Source of the DNA: Lewinellaceae bacterium
GTDB taxonomy: Bacteria; Bacteroidota; Bacteroidia; Chitinophagales; Saprospiraceae
Reading direction: 5' to 3'
NCBI GenBank assembly: GCA_020636315.1
Contig: JACJYA010000001.1
Span: forward strand, 558,001-622,000
Length of the DNA: 64,000 bases
Below the pieces are notes generated by a model. It ran no database searches. It was not told the DNA's origin and was given only the letters and a program-made list of their open reading frames with translations. The position numbers and the translations under genes were made by a program. Below, piece by piece: positions 1 through 8,858 of the stretch. Within the stretch, counting starts at the first letter, position 1. Each line of letters begins with the position of its first letter.

Positions 1-20
1 TATTGATAAATACAACGGCC

Positions 21-683
21 ATGGATATCTCACACACGGAAGAAAATTATCTGAAAGCTATTTTCAAAATATCGGAACGGGATGGCAAACCGGCCAGCAC
101 CAATGCCATTTCCACTGAAATGGAGACTACCGCTGCTTCGGTAACGGATATGGTCAAGCGCCTCTCCGACAAAACGCTTATCCACTACGAGCGCTACCGG
201 GGCGTAACGCTTACCGGACAGGGCGAGCAGATCGCCACCCACCTCATCCGCAAACACCGGCTCTGGGAGGTATTCCTGGTTGATAAGCTCCACTTTTCCT
301 GGGATGAGGTTCACGAGATCGCAGAACAACTGGAGCACATTAAATCGCAGAGCCTGGTAGAACGCCTCGATGAATACCTCGGTTTTCCCAAATTCGACCC
401 CCACGGAGACCCCATACCCGATTCCAACGGCAATTTTGCCGTACGCAAACAGATATTACTTTCCGAACTGAAACCAGGTGAACGAGGGGAAGTAGTTGGC
501 GTTCAGGACCACACCACCGCCTTTCTGCAGTACCTCGACCGGATGGAATTAGCCCTGGGAACACAGGTAGAAGTACTGGAGTACTTCGAATACGATGAAT
601 CTATGAGGGTGCTGGCCAATAATGGCCGGGAACAGGTGCTCTCCAAAAAGGTCTGTCAGAATTTATTCATCCAGAAGCATTAG
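21..683 (+). CDS. DtxR/MntR-family metal-dependent transcriptional repressor
   Basis: Predicted metal-sensing repressor that binds DNA when loaded with Mn or Fe and controls metal uptake. The N-terminus (SHTEENYLKAIFKIS) is the typical DtxR/MntR winged-helix opening, followed by a dimerisation/metal region with EVHEIAEQLEH and PHGDPIP, a stretch common to this family. The last 70 residues (from about LLSELKPGERGEVV) form the FeoA/SH3-like domain. The frame stays open to a TTG at base 3, but the ATG at 21 matches the usual family start and is preferred. The upstream region is outside the window, so its operator and target cannot be seen. It is convergent with the MscS gene that follows. Whether it senses Mn or Fe is not decided here. 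Confidence 0.9.
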   Translation: MDISHTEENYLKAIFKISERDGKPASTNAISTEMETTAASVTDMVKRLSDKTLIHYERYRGVTLTGQGEQIATHLIRKHRLWEVFLVDKLHFSWDEVHEIAEQLEHIKSQSLVERLDEYLGFPKFDPHGDPIPDSNGNFAVRKQILLSELKPGERGEVVGVQDHTTAFLQYLDRMELALGTQVEVLEYFEYDESMRVLANNGREQVLSKKVCQNLFIQKH

Positions 684-736
684 CGGGCCGCCCGCCGGGC
701 CAGAACTTCTTTCCCTGATACCCTGCTCTCAGCTAA

Positions 737-775
737 CTTTTACACCTTTCCACTTTTACACTTTTACACTTATTC
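737..775. repeat. Low-complexity intergenic repeat (CTTTTACAC units)
   Basis: Short tandem, imperfect copies of CTTTTACAC/CCTTTCCAC fill the gap between two convergent genes. The same motif, read as GTGTAAAAGTG on the other strand, recurs at 45161-45198 and 53166-53254. It is a dispersed family in this genome with no visible coding function. Confidence 0.6.
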
Positions 776-791
776 CACCTTTATACGTTCC

Positions 792-2141
792 CTACGCTCC
801 CCCCTTCATCCACACATCGCGCTGCGGGAACGGGATGGTAACGCCGTTCTCCCGGAAATTCTTGTCGATCTCGAAACGGATATCACTTTTGACGTCTTCG
901 ATCCGGATGAATTCGTGTGACCAGAAGTGGATCTGAAAGTCGAGGGAGGAGTCGCCGAAATCCACAAACCGGACGAAGGGAGGCGGGTGGCGAAGCACGA
1001 AAGCATTCTCTCTGGCCACATTAAGCAATATTTTTTTCACCAGTTCGGTATCGGAGCCGTAAGCTACTCCCACCTGGACAAAAAAGCGCGCCTTATTGTC
1101 ATTGTGGCTCCAGTTGACTACCTTCTCGATGATGAGCTTCGAATTCGGGACGATGACGGTAATATTGTCCCGGGTTGCCACCAGAGAAGTGCGCACCCCG
1201 ATGCGCCGAACGGTACCGACCAGCCCGTCAACTTCCACCACATCCCCTACCTCTATCCGGCGTTCGAACAGCATGATGATACCGGAGAACAGGTCTTTGA
1301 AGGTTTCCTGCAGGCCCAGGCCGATACCGACCAGCAAAGCGGCAGCACCTCCCCACAGTACCGTCAGGGAAAAACCCAGCGCTTCCAGGGCCATGAGGGT
1401 GGCAATGACATAAACAAAGTACTGCAGCAACTGATTGATCGCGTACTGGGAGCCTAAATTGATGTTTTTGCTCTTGTAATAATTCTTGAGGATCAGCTGG
1501 ATCATTATCCAGATAATCAGGCGGGCAGTCAGCAGAATGAAGAGGGCATTGAGAATATTGACCAGGGTGAAAGGGGTGCCTTCCGACTGCCCCTTGGCGG
1601 GCGGGTAGGTGAAAAACCTCGGGTTGATCTCAAAGGCCTGAACGATGAACAGCAACGCCAGTACATAGACCACGTACTGCACCGTCCGGTTGGCCCGCTT
1701 TTTCGAATCCCTCCGATAGTGGTCCAGCTCGACGGGCTTCTCCTCCTTCTGTTCATAATAGCTGTGAATCAGGACTTTGGAGATCACCAGGTCCAGCAGC
1801 CGGGCCAACTGCCAGATGATCAGCGCTTCCAGGATGGTGGAAACCTTCAGGTTAGGGGCTGATTCGCTGGCCGTTTCCAGCAGCAGATGGTCAAGCTGAA
1901 AAATAAACAGCAGGGCAAGGAGGGCAACGAAAATAAAGAAGGTGCCCAGGATGCCCCGCATTTTGCGCCGGTCGGCACCGTCCAATTCAACCTTTTCGAA
2001 CAACTTCGGCAAAAGGCGGAAGGCAATGAGCCAATACGACAGGAAAACGGCGGCAACCAAGGCCGCGCCAAGAGCTACCTGCCAGACGGAGATACTGATG
2101 CCCCAGAAATTAGCCAGCTCTGTATTGAAAAACTCACCCAT
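792..2141 (-). CDS. MscS-family mechanosensitive ion channel
   Basis: Inner-membrane channel of 449 residues that would release solutes on hypo-osmotic shock. About five hydrophobic segments precede the conserved MscS pore helix (ALLVGIGLGLQETFKD) and the following beta domain (ERRIEVGDVVEVDGLVGTV, then VIVPNSKLIIEKVVNWS). The protein ends in the mixed alpha/beta cytoplasmic domain. It is longer than the minimal 286-residue E. coli MscS because of extra N-terminal membrane helices, a layout common in Bacteroidota. It is divergent from adenine deaminase and stands alone, so no operon partner is implied. Family assignment is firm; gating properties are unknown. Confidence 0.92.
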   Translation of the reverse strand: MGEFFNTELANFWGISISVWQVALGAALVAAVFLSYWLIAFRLLPKLFEKVELDGADRRKMRGILGTFFIFVALLALLFIFQLDHLLLETASESAPNLKVSTILEALIIWQLARLLDLVISKVLIHSYYEQKEEKPVELDHYRRDSKKRANRTVQYVVYVLALLFIVQAFEINPRFFTYPPAKGQSEGTPFTLVNILNALFILLTARLIIWIMIQLILKNYYKSKNINLGSQYAINQLLQYFVYVIATLMALEALGFSLTVLWGGAAALLVGIGLGLQETFKDLFSGIIMLFERRIEVGDVVEVDGLVGTVRRIGVRTSLVATRDNITVIVPNSKLIIEKVVNWSHNDNKARFFVQVGVAYGSDTELVKKILLNVARENAFVLRHPPPFVRFVDFGDSSLDFQIHFWSHEFIRIEDVKSDIRFEIDKNFRENGVTIPFPQRDVWMKGGA

Positions 2142-2222
2142 GGGCCTTAAAATAAATGGTTTCCAGCATAAAAATAGGAGAGGAAAGCTTATTTTTCCAC
2201 AAAAGCCCTAATCTAATTGCCC

Positions 2223-3854
2223 ATGAAGATATTTCAGGGACAACTCATAGACTTGCATACCCGTGAAATTTACCCGGCGGAAGTTCGTGTTCAACACGGC
2301 CGCATTGCCGGTATCCGCCGATTGGAAAAAGCAGCGGGCCCTTACATCCTTCCCGGTTTCGTCGATGCCCACATCCACATCGAAAGCTCCATGCTGGCCC
2401 CTTCGGAGTTTGCCCGCCTGGCCGTCGTCCACGGTACGGTGGCCACCGTATCCGACCCGCATGAGATCGCTAATGTGCTGGGCGTGGAAGGGGTCCGCTT
2501 CATGATAGAAAACGGCAACCAGGTGCCATTCAAATTCAATTTCGGGGCGCCTTCCTGTGTACCCGCAACGGTTTTCGAAACGGCCGGGGCCGCCATCGAT
2601 GCCGAAGCCGTGGAAGAACTGCTGCGGCTTCCGGAAATAAAATACCTTTCGGAAATGATGAACTACCCCGGCGTATTGAACGGGGATAAGGAAGTGATGG
2701 CCAAGCTTGCCGCCGCCCGCAAACTGGGCAAACCCATCGACGGCCACGCTCCGGGGCTTCGGGGAGAGGACGCCCGGCGGTACTTTCAGGCCGGCATCAG
2801 CACCGACCACGAATGCTTCTCCTACGAAGAGGGCCTCGAAAAACTGCAGATGGGGGTCAAAGTCATCATCCGGGAAGGCAGCGCCGCCCGCAACTTCGAC
2901 GCTCTCATCCCCCTGCTCCCTCAGTTTCCGGGCCAGGTCATGTTCTGCTCTGACGACAAACACCCCGACGGCCTCCTGCTCGGGCACATCAACCAGTTAG
3001 TGGCCCGGGCGCTGGCCGAAGGCTGCGATCTTTTTGACACCCTGCAGGCCGCCTGCCTTAACCCCGTCGAACATTACGGCCTGGATGTCGGCCTGCTGCG
3101 CCCGGGCGACCCGGCAGATTTCATCCTCGTTGAAAACCTGGCCAGCTTCCGGGTGATGGCTACCTATATCGATGGCAAACCCGTTGCCGAAGATGGCCAG
3201 AGCCGGATCGGGCGGGTTCCGGTAAAAACGCCCAACAACTTCCACACTTCCCCCCGGAAACCGGAAGAATTCCAGATACCGGCTCAGGGCCAAAGGATAC
3301 AAGTGATCCACGCCATAGATGGAGAGATCGTCACCAGAAGTTTCACCACTGAAGCACGGATCGAACACGGGATTGCCCTTGCCAACCCTTCGGAAGACAT
3401 TTTGCTGATGGCCGTCGTCAACCGGTACCAGAACGTTCCCCCCTCCCTGGGTTTCATACATGGTTTCGGGTTGAAGGAGGGGGCCATTGCTTCCTGTGTG
3501 GGGCACGATTCCCACAACATCATAGCCGTGGGAACAGATGAGGCCTCCCTGTGCCGGGCGGCCAACCTGATCATAGAAAACCGGGGCGGCATTTCGGCCG
3601 TTGGCGGTGAGAAAACGAGGATACTTCCGCTGCCGGTGGCCGGCATTCTTTCCGACGGCGACGGTTATGAGATCGCCCGGGCTTACAAAGAGATCGACGC
3701 CTTCGCTAAGATTGAGCTGGGCAGCAGGCTCAGCGCCCCTTTTATGGCCTTGTCGTTCATGGCTCTGCTGGTCATTCCCAGCCTGAAACTCGGCGATAAG
3801 GGACTGTTCGACGGGAACGCATTTCGCTTTACGCCGTTGTTTGTGGATGGGTGA
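2223..3854 (+). CDS. ade: Adenine deaminase
   Basis: Converts adenine to hypoxanthine plus ammonia in purine salvage, in the cytoplasm. The amidohydrolase metal motif is plain (DAHIHIESSM), followed by DPHEIANVLG, MMNYPGVL, DGHAPGL, STDHEC and FCSDDKHPDGL. The C-terminal domain peculiar to bacterial adenine deaminases is present (GFIHGFGLKEGAIASCVGHD). At 543 residues from the ATG at 2223 it has the usual family length; an in-frame TTG six bases upstream is a less likely start. No other purine genes lie beside it. Confidence 0.93.
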   Translation: MKIFQGQLIDLHTREIYPAEVRVQHGRIAGIRRLEKAAGPYILPGFVDAHIHIESSMLAPSEFARLAVVHGTVATVSDPHEIANVLGVEGVRFMIENGNQVPFKFNFGAPSCVPATVFETAGAAIDAEAVEELLRLPEIKYLSEMMNYPGVLNGDKEVMAKLAAARKLGKPIDGHAPGLRGEDARRYFQAGISTDHECFSYEEGLEKLQMGVKVIIREGSAARNFDALIPLLPQFPGQVMFCSDDKHPDGLLLGHINQLVARALAEGCDLFDTLQAACLNPVEHYGLDVGLLRPGDPADFILVENLASFRVMATYIDGKPVAEDGQSRIGRVPVKTPNNFHTSPRKPEEFQIPAQGQRIQVIHAIDGEIVTRSFTTEARIEHGIALANPSEDILLMAVVNRYQNVPPSLGFIHGFGLKEGAIASCVGHDSHNIIAVGTDEASLCRAANLIIENRGGISAVGGEKTRILPLPVAGILSDGDGYEIARAYKEIDAFAKIELGSRLSAPFMALSFMALLVIPSLKLGDKGLFDGNAFRFTPLFVDG

Positions 3855-4053
3855 AGGGTGCTTATTGGGTTAGAAAGTGGAGGAGTTTAGGCTTTTCCCG
3901 GAGCTTTGCGGGGGTTAGAACCGGTGTGGGGCATTGGGAGTTTAGAAGTTCAGGCTCTTTTCGGGGGCTTTTGGAGTGGAGAAGTTTAGGGTTTTCTACC
4001 ATCTAACCCGCAGGTTGGCGGGTTGGGGAAAATGCACAACATTCGGATAATAT
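3855..4053 (-). repeat. Degenerate intergenic tract, repeated GTTTAGG-like units
   Basis: Gene-free G-rich tract with loose repeats such as GGAGTTTAGGC, GAGTTTAGAAG and AGAAGTTTAGGG. Read on the minus strand it becomes CCTAAACTCC-type units, the same kind as at 6430-6640, where they follow a copy of the CTGGTTTCCAGG repeat. It appears to be the outer part of a composite dispersed intergenic repeat. No open reading frame or RNA gene is supported. Confidence 0.5.
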
Positions 4054-4146
4054 GGGCACTGTTCATAGTTCCTGGTTTCTGAGTTCCTGGTTCCCTGGAA
4101 ACCAGCGGGTTAATGTAACACAGACACCCTTATTTGAACTATCCCA
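4054..4146 (-). repeat. Dispersed repeat copy A (CTGGTTTCCAGGGAACCAGG family)
   Basis: On the minus strand this reads as a block beginning GGGATAGTTCAA, then TAACCCGCTGGTTTCCAGGG, then AACCAGGAACTCAG and CAGGAACTATGAACAGTG. It matches closely the plus-strand copies at 6343-6424, 40626-40735 and 40736-40890. It lies between two genes and is in inverted orientation to the copy at 6343. Confidence 0.75.
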
Positions 4147-4215
4147 TAATATGTAATAGAACAACAAACGGCCCCTCAGCCTCAACATATCATTCTCAAC
4201 TTGGCCCAGAATAAT

Positions 4216-4223
4216 TATCTTTG
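4216..4223 (+). promoter_or_regulatory. Candidate Bacteroidota -7 element (TATCTTTG)
   Basis: TATCTTTG matches the Bacteroidota -7 consensus TAnnTTTG and lies 36 bases before the ATG of the following membrane-protein gene. No TTG -33 box is seen at the standard spacing, so this is a weak call. Confidence 0.35.
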
Positions 4224-4258
4224 GGGCCTGAAAGACTTATTGATCTCAATCGCTGCTC

Positions 4259-4924
4259 ATGCTAAGGTTGCTGGCCCGGTTAATTTCCTTTATTTTTCAC
4301 CCTCTGCTGATCGTGACCTATATGCTCGTACTCCTCCTGCTGATCAACCCTTATCTTTTCGGAGTGAGCAGCATCGCAGACAAAGCCAGTAAGCTGCTGA
4401 TCCTCCAGATTTTCCTTTCTACTTTTTTCATTCCCGGAGTAGCGGTGGCCATGCTCCGTTTTACGGGTATGATCAAATCTTTTGAAATGGAAAGCCGGCA
4501 GGAGCGCATCGGCCCTTATATCATTACCGGGGTATTCTACCTCTGGATGTTTCGCAACTTTCTGGACAACCCCTCGATCCCGACGGCTTTCACCAGTTTC
4601 GTGCTGGGAGCAGCCATTGGCCTTTTCTTTGCTTTTTTTATCAACATCTTTTCCAAGATCAGCGCCCATGCAGTGGGTGTCGGAGGGCTGCTGGGCATGG
4701 TCGTCATCACGATGTTGTTGTTCAGCTACGATTCCTTCACCATCATGTCGCCCCGCGGCGCTTTGGAAATCAGCATGAGCACCGTCCTGCTGATCACCAT
4801 TCTCGTAGCGGGCCTGGTCGGCACGTCACGGCTGGTGTTGAAGGCGCACGAACCCATGGACCTCTACGGCGGTTATCTGGTCGGGTTCGCTTCGCAGTTT
4901 TTAGCCCTGCGTTTTTTATTTTAG
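4259..4924 (+). CDS. PAP2-like integral membrane protein
   Basis: A 221-residue protein with about six hydrophobic helices. Two stretches resemble the PAP2 phosphatase signature: KISAH at about residue 136 (in place of the PSGH motif) and SRLVLKAHEPMDLYGG near residue 195 (like the SRxxxxxHxxxD motif). The first PAP2 motif is not obvious, so activity may be altered or lost. It sits 21 bases upstream of kynurenine monooxygenase on the same strand and may share its transcript. Function is unproven; a lipid phosphatase relative is the best guess. Confidence 0.6.
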   Translation: MLRLLARLISFIFHPLLIVTYMLVLLLLINPYLFGVSSIADKASKLLILQIFLSTFFIPGVAVAMLRFTGMIKSFEMESRQERIGPYIITGVFYLWMFRNFLDNPSIPTAFTSFVLGAAIGLFFAFFINIFSKISAHAVGVGGLLGMVVITMLLFSYDSFTIMSPRGALEISMSTVLLITILVAGLVGTSRLVLKAHEPMDLYGGYLVGFASQFLALRFLF

Positions 4925-4945
4925 CACCTACCTAACCAAACACTT

Positions 4946-6310
4946 ATGGAGAAAAAAGCTATTGTCGTTGGCGCCGGGCTCGTGGGTTCGCTCTGGGCCG
5001 TACTCCTGGCCAAACGTGGTTACACCGTAGATGTTTACGAAATGCGGGACGACCCCCGCAAAGCCGGTTTCCTCGGAGGCCGGTCGATCAACCTCGCGAT
5101 GAGCACCCGGGGCTGGAAAGCGCTGGAAAAGGCCGGGATAAAGGAGAAGATCCGCGAAGTGGCCATTCCCATGCGGGGGCGACTGATGCATGATGAAGCC
5201 GGTGAATTGTCCTTCCAGCCTTATGGCAAAGAAGGGCAAGCTATTTATTCCGTTTCCCGCGGCGGGCTCAACATCGAGCTGATAAGGATCGCCGGCCAGT
5301 ATAAAAAACTTCAGTTCCACTTTTCCAAAAAATGCCTGGGGGTGGACCTTCGGGCCGGAACGGCCCACTTCGAGGACACTCATACGGGCGAACGCATTTC
5401 AGCGGAAGCCTCACTCATTTTCGGAGCCGACGGGGCCTTTTCCGCCGTCCGGCGCAGCCTGATGAAACTGCCCCGTTTCAACTATTCCCAGCAATACCTG
5501 GAATACGGATACAAAGAATTGCACCTCCCTGCCCTGCCCGACGGCAGCCACGCCATTGACAAGAACGCCCTGCACATCTGGCCCAGAGGACAGTTCATGA
5601 TGATCGCACTGCCCAATGTTGACGGCAGCTTTACCGGTACGCTGTTCCTGCCCTTCGATGGCCCGGCCAACAGCTTCGAACAACTCCAAACCGATGAGCA
5701 GGTAGAGGCTTTCTTCCGGGAAAACTTTCCCGACAGTATCCCCCTTATCCCGGGCCTGCTGGACGATTTCCGCACCAACCCCACCTCTGCCCTGGCCACT
5801 ATCCGGTGCCTGCCCTGGTGCTATGAAGACAAGGTGCTGCTGATCGGCGATGCTTCTCACGCCATCGTCCCCTTTTACGGGCAGGGGATGAACTCCGGCT
5901 TCGAAGACTGTTCCATCCTGGATGAGCTGATGGAAACCCATCGGGACAACTGGCCAAAGATCATCGAAATATTCAATCAGGACCGCCCTAAAGATACCAA
6001 TGCCATCGCCGACCTGGCCCTGCGCAACTTCGTAGAAATGCGCGACCAGGTAGCGGACCCACGTTTCCTCCTGCGCAAGGAGATAGAAGCCTACCTGAAT
6101 GAAAAATATCCCGAAGATTTTCTGCCCCTGTACTCCCAGGTGACCTTCAGCCACATTCCCTACAGCCAGGCTCTTGCCGAAGGCTTTGCACAGGACCGGC
6201 TCTTCGACCGCATACTCGCCATTGAAGGTATTGAGAAAAACTGGCGGGTAAACCCGGAGGTGGATGAGGTATTCCGGCAGTGGATGAGAGAACGGGAGGG
6301 GATGGGGTGA
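4946..6310 (+). CDS. kmo: Kynurenine 3-monooxygenase
   Basis: FAD-dependent hydroxylase that converts L-kynurenine to 3-hydroxykynurenine with NADPH and oxygen, in the tryptophan degradation / de novo NAD pathway. The Rossmann FAD motif is at residues 6-30 (VVGAGLVGSLWAVLLAKRGY), followed by GGRSINLAMSTRG, typical of the family. The second FAD-contact motif (GDASHAIVPFYGQGMNSGFE) is near residue 300. At 454 residues it has the standard length. No kynureninase or 3-HAA dioxygenase is in the window, so the rest of the pathway must be elsewhere. Both sides of this gene and its upstream neighbour are bordered by inverted copies of the same dispersed repeat. Confidence 0.94.
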   Translation: MEKKAIVVGAGLVGSLWAVLLAKRGYTVDVYEMRDDPRKAGFLGGRSINLAMSTRGWKALEKAGIKEKIREVAIPMRGRLMHDEAGELSFQPYGKEGQAIYSVSRGGLNIELIRIAGQYKKLQFHFSKKCLGVDLRAGTAHFEDTHTGERISAEASLIFGADGAFSAVRRSLMKLPRFNYSQQYLEYGYKELHLPALPDGSHAIDKNALHIWPRGQFMMIALPNVDGSFTGTLFLPFDGPANSFEQLQTDEQVEAFFRENFPDSIPLIPGLLDDFRTNPTSALATIRCLPWCYEDKVLLIGDASHAIVPFYGQGMNSGFEDCSILDELMETHRDNWPKIIEIFNQDRPKDTNAIADLALRNFVEMRDQVADPRFLLRKEIEAYLNEKYPEDFLPLYSQVTFSHIPYSQALAEGFAQDRLFDRILAIEGIEKNWRVNPEVDEVFRQWMREREGMG

Positions 6311-6342
6311 TTTTCATTCAGCACCGGCTGGGAGCCCGTCGG

Positions 6343-6424
6343 AGAAGTGTGTCTGCCTTACGCTAACCCGCTGGTTTCCAGGGCAACGAGGAACTATGAA
6401 CAGTCCCAAACTATGAACGGCCCC
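6343..6424 (+). repeat. Dispersed repeat copy B (CTGGTTTCCAGGGAACCAGG family)
   Basis: Contains AAGTGTGTCTGCCTTACGC, TAACCCGCTGGTTTCCAGGG and GAGGAACTATGAACAGTCCC. It follows the kmo stop codon and is inverted relative to copy A at 4054-4146. Confidence 0.75.
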
Positions 6425-6429
6425 AGGGT

Positions 6430-6640
6430 GCCTTCTCCCTCCATTTAGACTCTAAACTACTTAACCTCGGAACGCCCCCCAAGCGCACCTACACCCATTA
6501 AGACTCCAACAAGCCCTAAACCCCTTATAGCTCCCATCCAGCCCTCAACTTCTCAACCCTGCAAGCTTCCACTCAGCCCTAAACTCCTAAACCCCCAAAA
6601 CGGGCCCAAAAAGCCCAAACTCCGCACAGGCCCCTTCGGG
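6430..6640 (+). repeat. Degenerate intergenic tract, CCTAAACTCC-like units
   Basis: C-rich, gene-free tract with repeated CTCTAAACTACTT, CCCTAAACCCC, CCCTCAACTTCTCAACCC and CCCTAAACTCCTAAACCC. It mirrors the tract at 3855-4053 on the opposite strand and likewise adjoins a copy of the CTGGTTTCCAGG repeat. No coding signal is seen. Confidence 0.5.
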
Positions 6641-6712
6641 AAAACAATTTCTCCCTGAAAATCATTTTATTACAGATCACCCTTTTTATCTGGAGCCATA
6701 AAATCACCCGCC

Positions 6713-7126
6713 ATGAAGCCCATTCTGACCCTATTGCTGCTCGCCACCTTCCTGCCCCTGGAAGCTCAGGATGAAGAAGCCCCTTATCATATTTTCAGCA
6801 TCTACTTCGGAGGAGGCAGCTATTACATCGACGGACAACAAGCACAGGAGCTCAGCCAGTGGCTCAAGCAGTTTCCCGGCCTGGAGGACTATGAGATCAG
6901 CGTCCACAGCCATACCGATGATATCGGCAGCAGGGAATACAATGCCTGGCTCTCCCGCAACCGCAGTGAGGCCGCCATCCGCAAGCTGATGGACAACGGC
7001 GTCCTGCCCGAGCAGATCTCCATTGAGGATTTCGGAGAGCTCAACCCGGTTTACGACAATTCTACCTGGGAAGGAAAGCTGAAGAACCGGCGGGTGGATA
7101 TCATCCTGAAGCCGATCTCAACGTGA
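6713..7126 (+). CDS. Small OmpA-domain periplasmic/outer-membrane protein
   Basis: A 137-residue secreted protein: signal peptide at residues 1-18 (MKPILTLLLLATFLPLEAQ), then a single OmpA C-terminal peptidoglycan-binding domain. Diagnostic stretches are VHSHTDDIGSREYNAWLSRN (the HTDxxGsxxxNxxLSxxRA motif), FGELNPVYDN and KNRRVDIIL. Such domains bind diaminopimelate in peptidoglycan. The domain is complete but there is no barrel or TPR region, so it is a minimal version. The TPR/VWA protein gene follows on the same strand after a repeat-bearing gap. Confidence 0.85.
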   Translation: MKPILTLLLLATFLPLEAQDEEAPYHIFSIYFGGGSYYIDGQQAQELSQWLKQFPGLEDYEISVHSHTDDIGSREYNAWLSRNRSEAAIRKLMDNGVLPEQISIEDFGELNPVYDNSTWEGKLKNRRVDIILKPIST

Positions 7127-7194
7127 TGGAGCAGGATATAAAACGAAAATTGGTTGTTCCCTGATGGCAGGCTGTTGGTTTGTTTTTTTTCAAG

Positions 7195-7240
7195 GGCTCA
7201 GAAACCCAGAAACCAGAAACAATGAACACTCCCGGCTCCG
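7195..7240 (+). repeat. Dispersed repeat copy C (partial)
   Basis: GGCTCAGAAACCCAGAAACC followed by AGAAACAATGAACACTCCCG matches the 3' half of the dispersed family, closest to the copy at 40690-40720. It is followed by CTCCGCACAGGCCCT, a phrase also found near 6620 after copy B. Confidence 0.55.
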
Positions 7241-7411
7241 CACAGGCCCTCAGGGTTTACTGAAAACCCGAAGGCCGAATTCCGAAAAGCGCCTTTCCAC
7301 AAAGAATTGCCACAACCTAACAACGATCAACAAACAACGGCCCACCCTTCCCTTCAATACTTGCATTTCTCCTCAGCCCTTACCATCTTGCGCTTTTTTG
7401 AAAACCGATAC

Positions 7412-8812
7412 ATGAACAAAAGAATAATAGCATTTTTCCCATGGGCATTGATATTGGCGCTCGCCTTCTTCTCCCTGTCTCCAATCGGCGGATACAAAGT
7501 GGCGTTTAAAGCCCATTATAAGGGCATGCTGCTATACGGCGAAGGCCATTACCAGCGAGCCGTCGGGCAATTTGAGCGCGCTTACAGCATTCTACCCCAT
7601 AACTACAACTTCGGCCTCTCTCTGGCCGTTGCCCTCAGCCGGGCCGGAAAGGCCACCGAAGGGCTCGTCCTCCTGGAAAAGTGCGGCCGGTTGCTCACGG
7701 CCAAAGACCCGGAATACAACCAGAAACTGGCCTATCAGCAGTTTTTCCGGGGCATGATCATGATGTATGACGGCCGCTACGGAGATGCCATCAGCCCCAT
7801 AAAAGAAAGCATAGAGCTGCAACGCGCCATCGGCGAACCCAAACTGATGAGCATTTACAACAACGCCCTGGGCTATGCCACACTGCTCAATCAGGGGGGC
7901 GGCAGCCACGCCCAGGATACGCTCGGCATGCACTACCACGTTCACAAACGAGACCTGCTTCACGCCTTCAGATACTTTGACCGCGCCCTCACCTACGACC
8001 CCAAAAACAGCGCTGCCCTATACAATTACTCCCTGATCCGGGATACGCTGGGCATGGAGGACCTGAAAGATTTCTACGAAACCCGGGACACCGCCATTAT
8101 CGCCGAAGGGAGAGCCCTGCCGGAAAACAGCGGCCGCGCACTGCATTTCGCGGAATACGACGAACTGCTCATGCTGCTGGACATTTCCGGCTCGATGGTC
8201 ATGGAGAATGTGCCCTGCATGGGCACTACCCGCTTTGACGTCATGCAGGAGACCGCTCTTCTGGTCCTTGACAGCCTGCCACTGCACACCAAACTGGGCC
8301 TGGCCACCATCGACGGCGACTGCGGCACCGAGCCTGTCGCCTGGGAACCGGTCGGGCGGCTCAGCCGCTACGATATGCGCTACCGCCTCCGCTTTCTGGT
8401 GCCCAACGGCACTACTCCCCTCCTGGAAAGGCTCAAATACTGCCCCGAGCTCTTCCTCGATGCCGACAGCACCCGCAAGGCCATCTTCCTGATCAGTGAC
8501 GGGGCCAACATCTGCCGGATGGGAGGGGAAGACGTCTGCGACTGGGCCGAAGAAATGGCCCAACGCAACATCACTGTCAACATCCTGACCTTCCTCGGCA
8601 CCAGCATCGACAACACCAACGCCTTCGCCGAATACGGCTGCCTGGCAGACATCACCGGGGGGCAGATCCTGTATATGGACAATTACCGCTGCAGCTACGA
8701 ATATTATGGCAATAGCCTGGTCGAGAGCTGCCGCCCGAAGATACCGAGCCTGCGCCGCGTGCAATGCTGGGGCCCCGCAGTAAAGGATCTGTGGGCGGTG
8801 GAGGTGGAGTGA
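7412..8812 (+). CDS. TPR and von Willebrand factor A domain protein
   Basis: A 466-residue protein starting at the ATG at 7412; the frame is open further upstream, but this start gives a clean N-terminal hydrophobic anchor (about residues 4-22, FFPWALILALAFF). TPR-like helices follow (YGEGHYQRAVGQFERAYSIL; later RYFDRALTYDPKNSAALYNY). The C-terminal half is a VWA domain with the MIDAS motif DISGS in LLMLLDISGSMVM and AIFLISDGANIC. It is probably exported or membrane-anchored and involved in binding or assembly; the ligand is unknown. A second VWA-like protein lies at 36112-37683. Confidence 0.75.
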   Translation: MNKRIIAFFPWALILALAFFSLSPIGGYKVAFKAHYKGMLLYGEGHYQRAVGQFERAYSILPHNYNFGLSLAVALSRAGKATEGLVLLEKCGRLLTAKDPEYNQKLAYQQFFRGMIMMYDGRYGDAISPIKESIELQRAIGEPKLMSIYNNALGYATLLNQGGGSHAQDTLGMHYHVHKRDLLHAFRYFDRALTYDPKNSAALYNYSLIRDTLGMEDLKDFYETRDTAIIAEGRALPENSGRALHFAEYDELLMLLDISGSMVMENVPCMGTTRFDVMQETALLVLDSLPLHTKLGLATIDGDCGTEPVAWEPVGRLSRYDMRYRLRFLVPNGTTPLLERLKYCPELFLDADSTRKAIFLISDGANICRMGGEDVCDWAEEMAQRNITVNILTFLGTSIDNTNAFAEYGCLADITGGQILYMDNYRCSYEYYGNSLVESCRPKIPSLRRVQCWGPAVKDLWAVEVE

Positions 8813-8858
8813 AGAGTGGAGCCTGGTAGCCTTTGTGTAAAAAAAAGGGCCGGTTACT

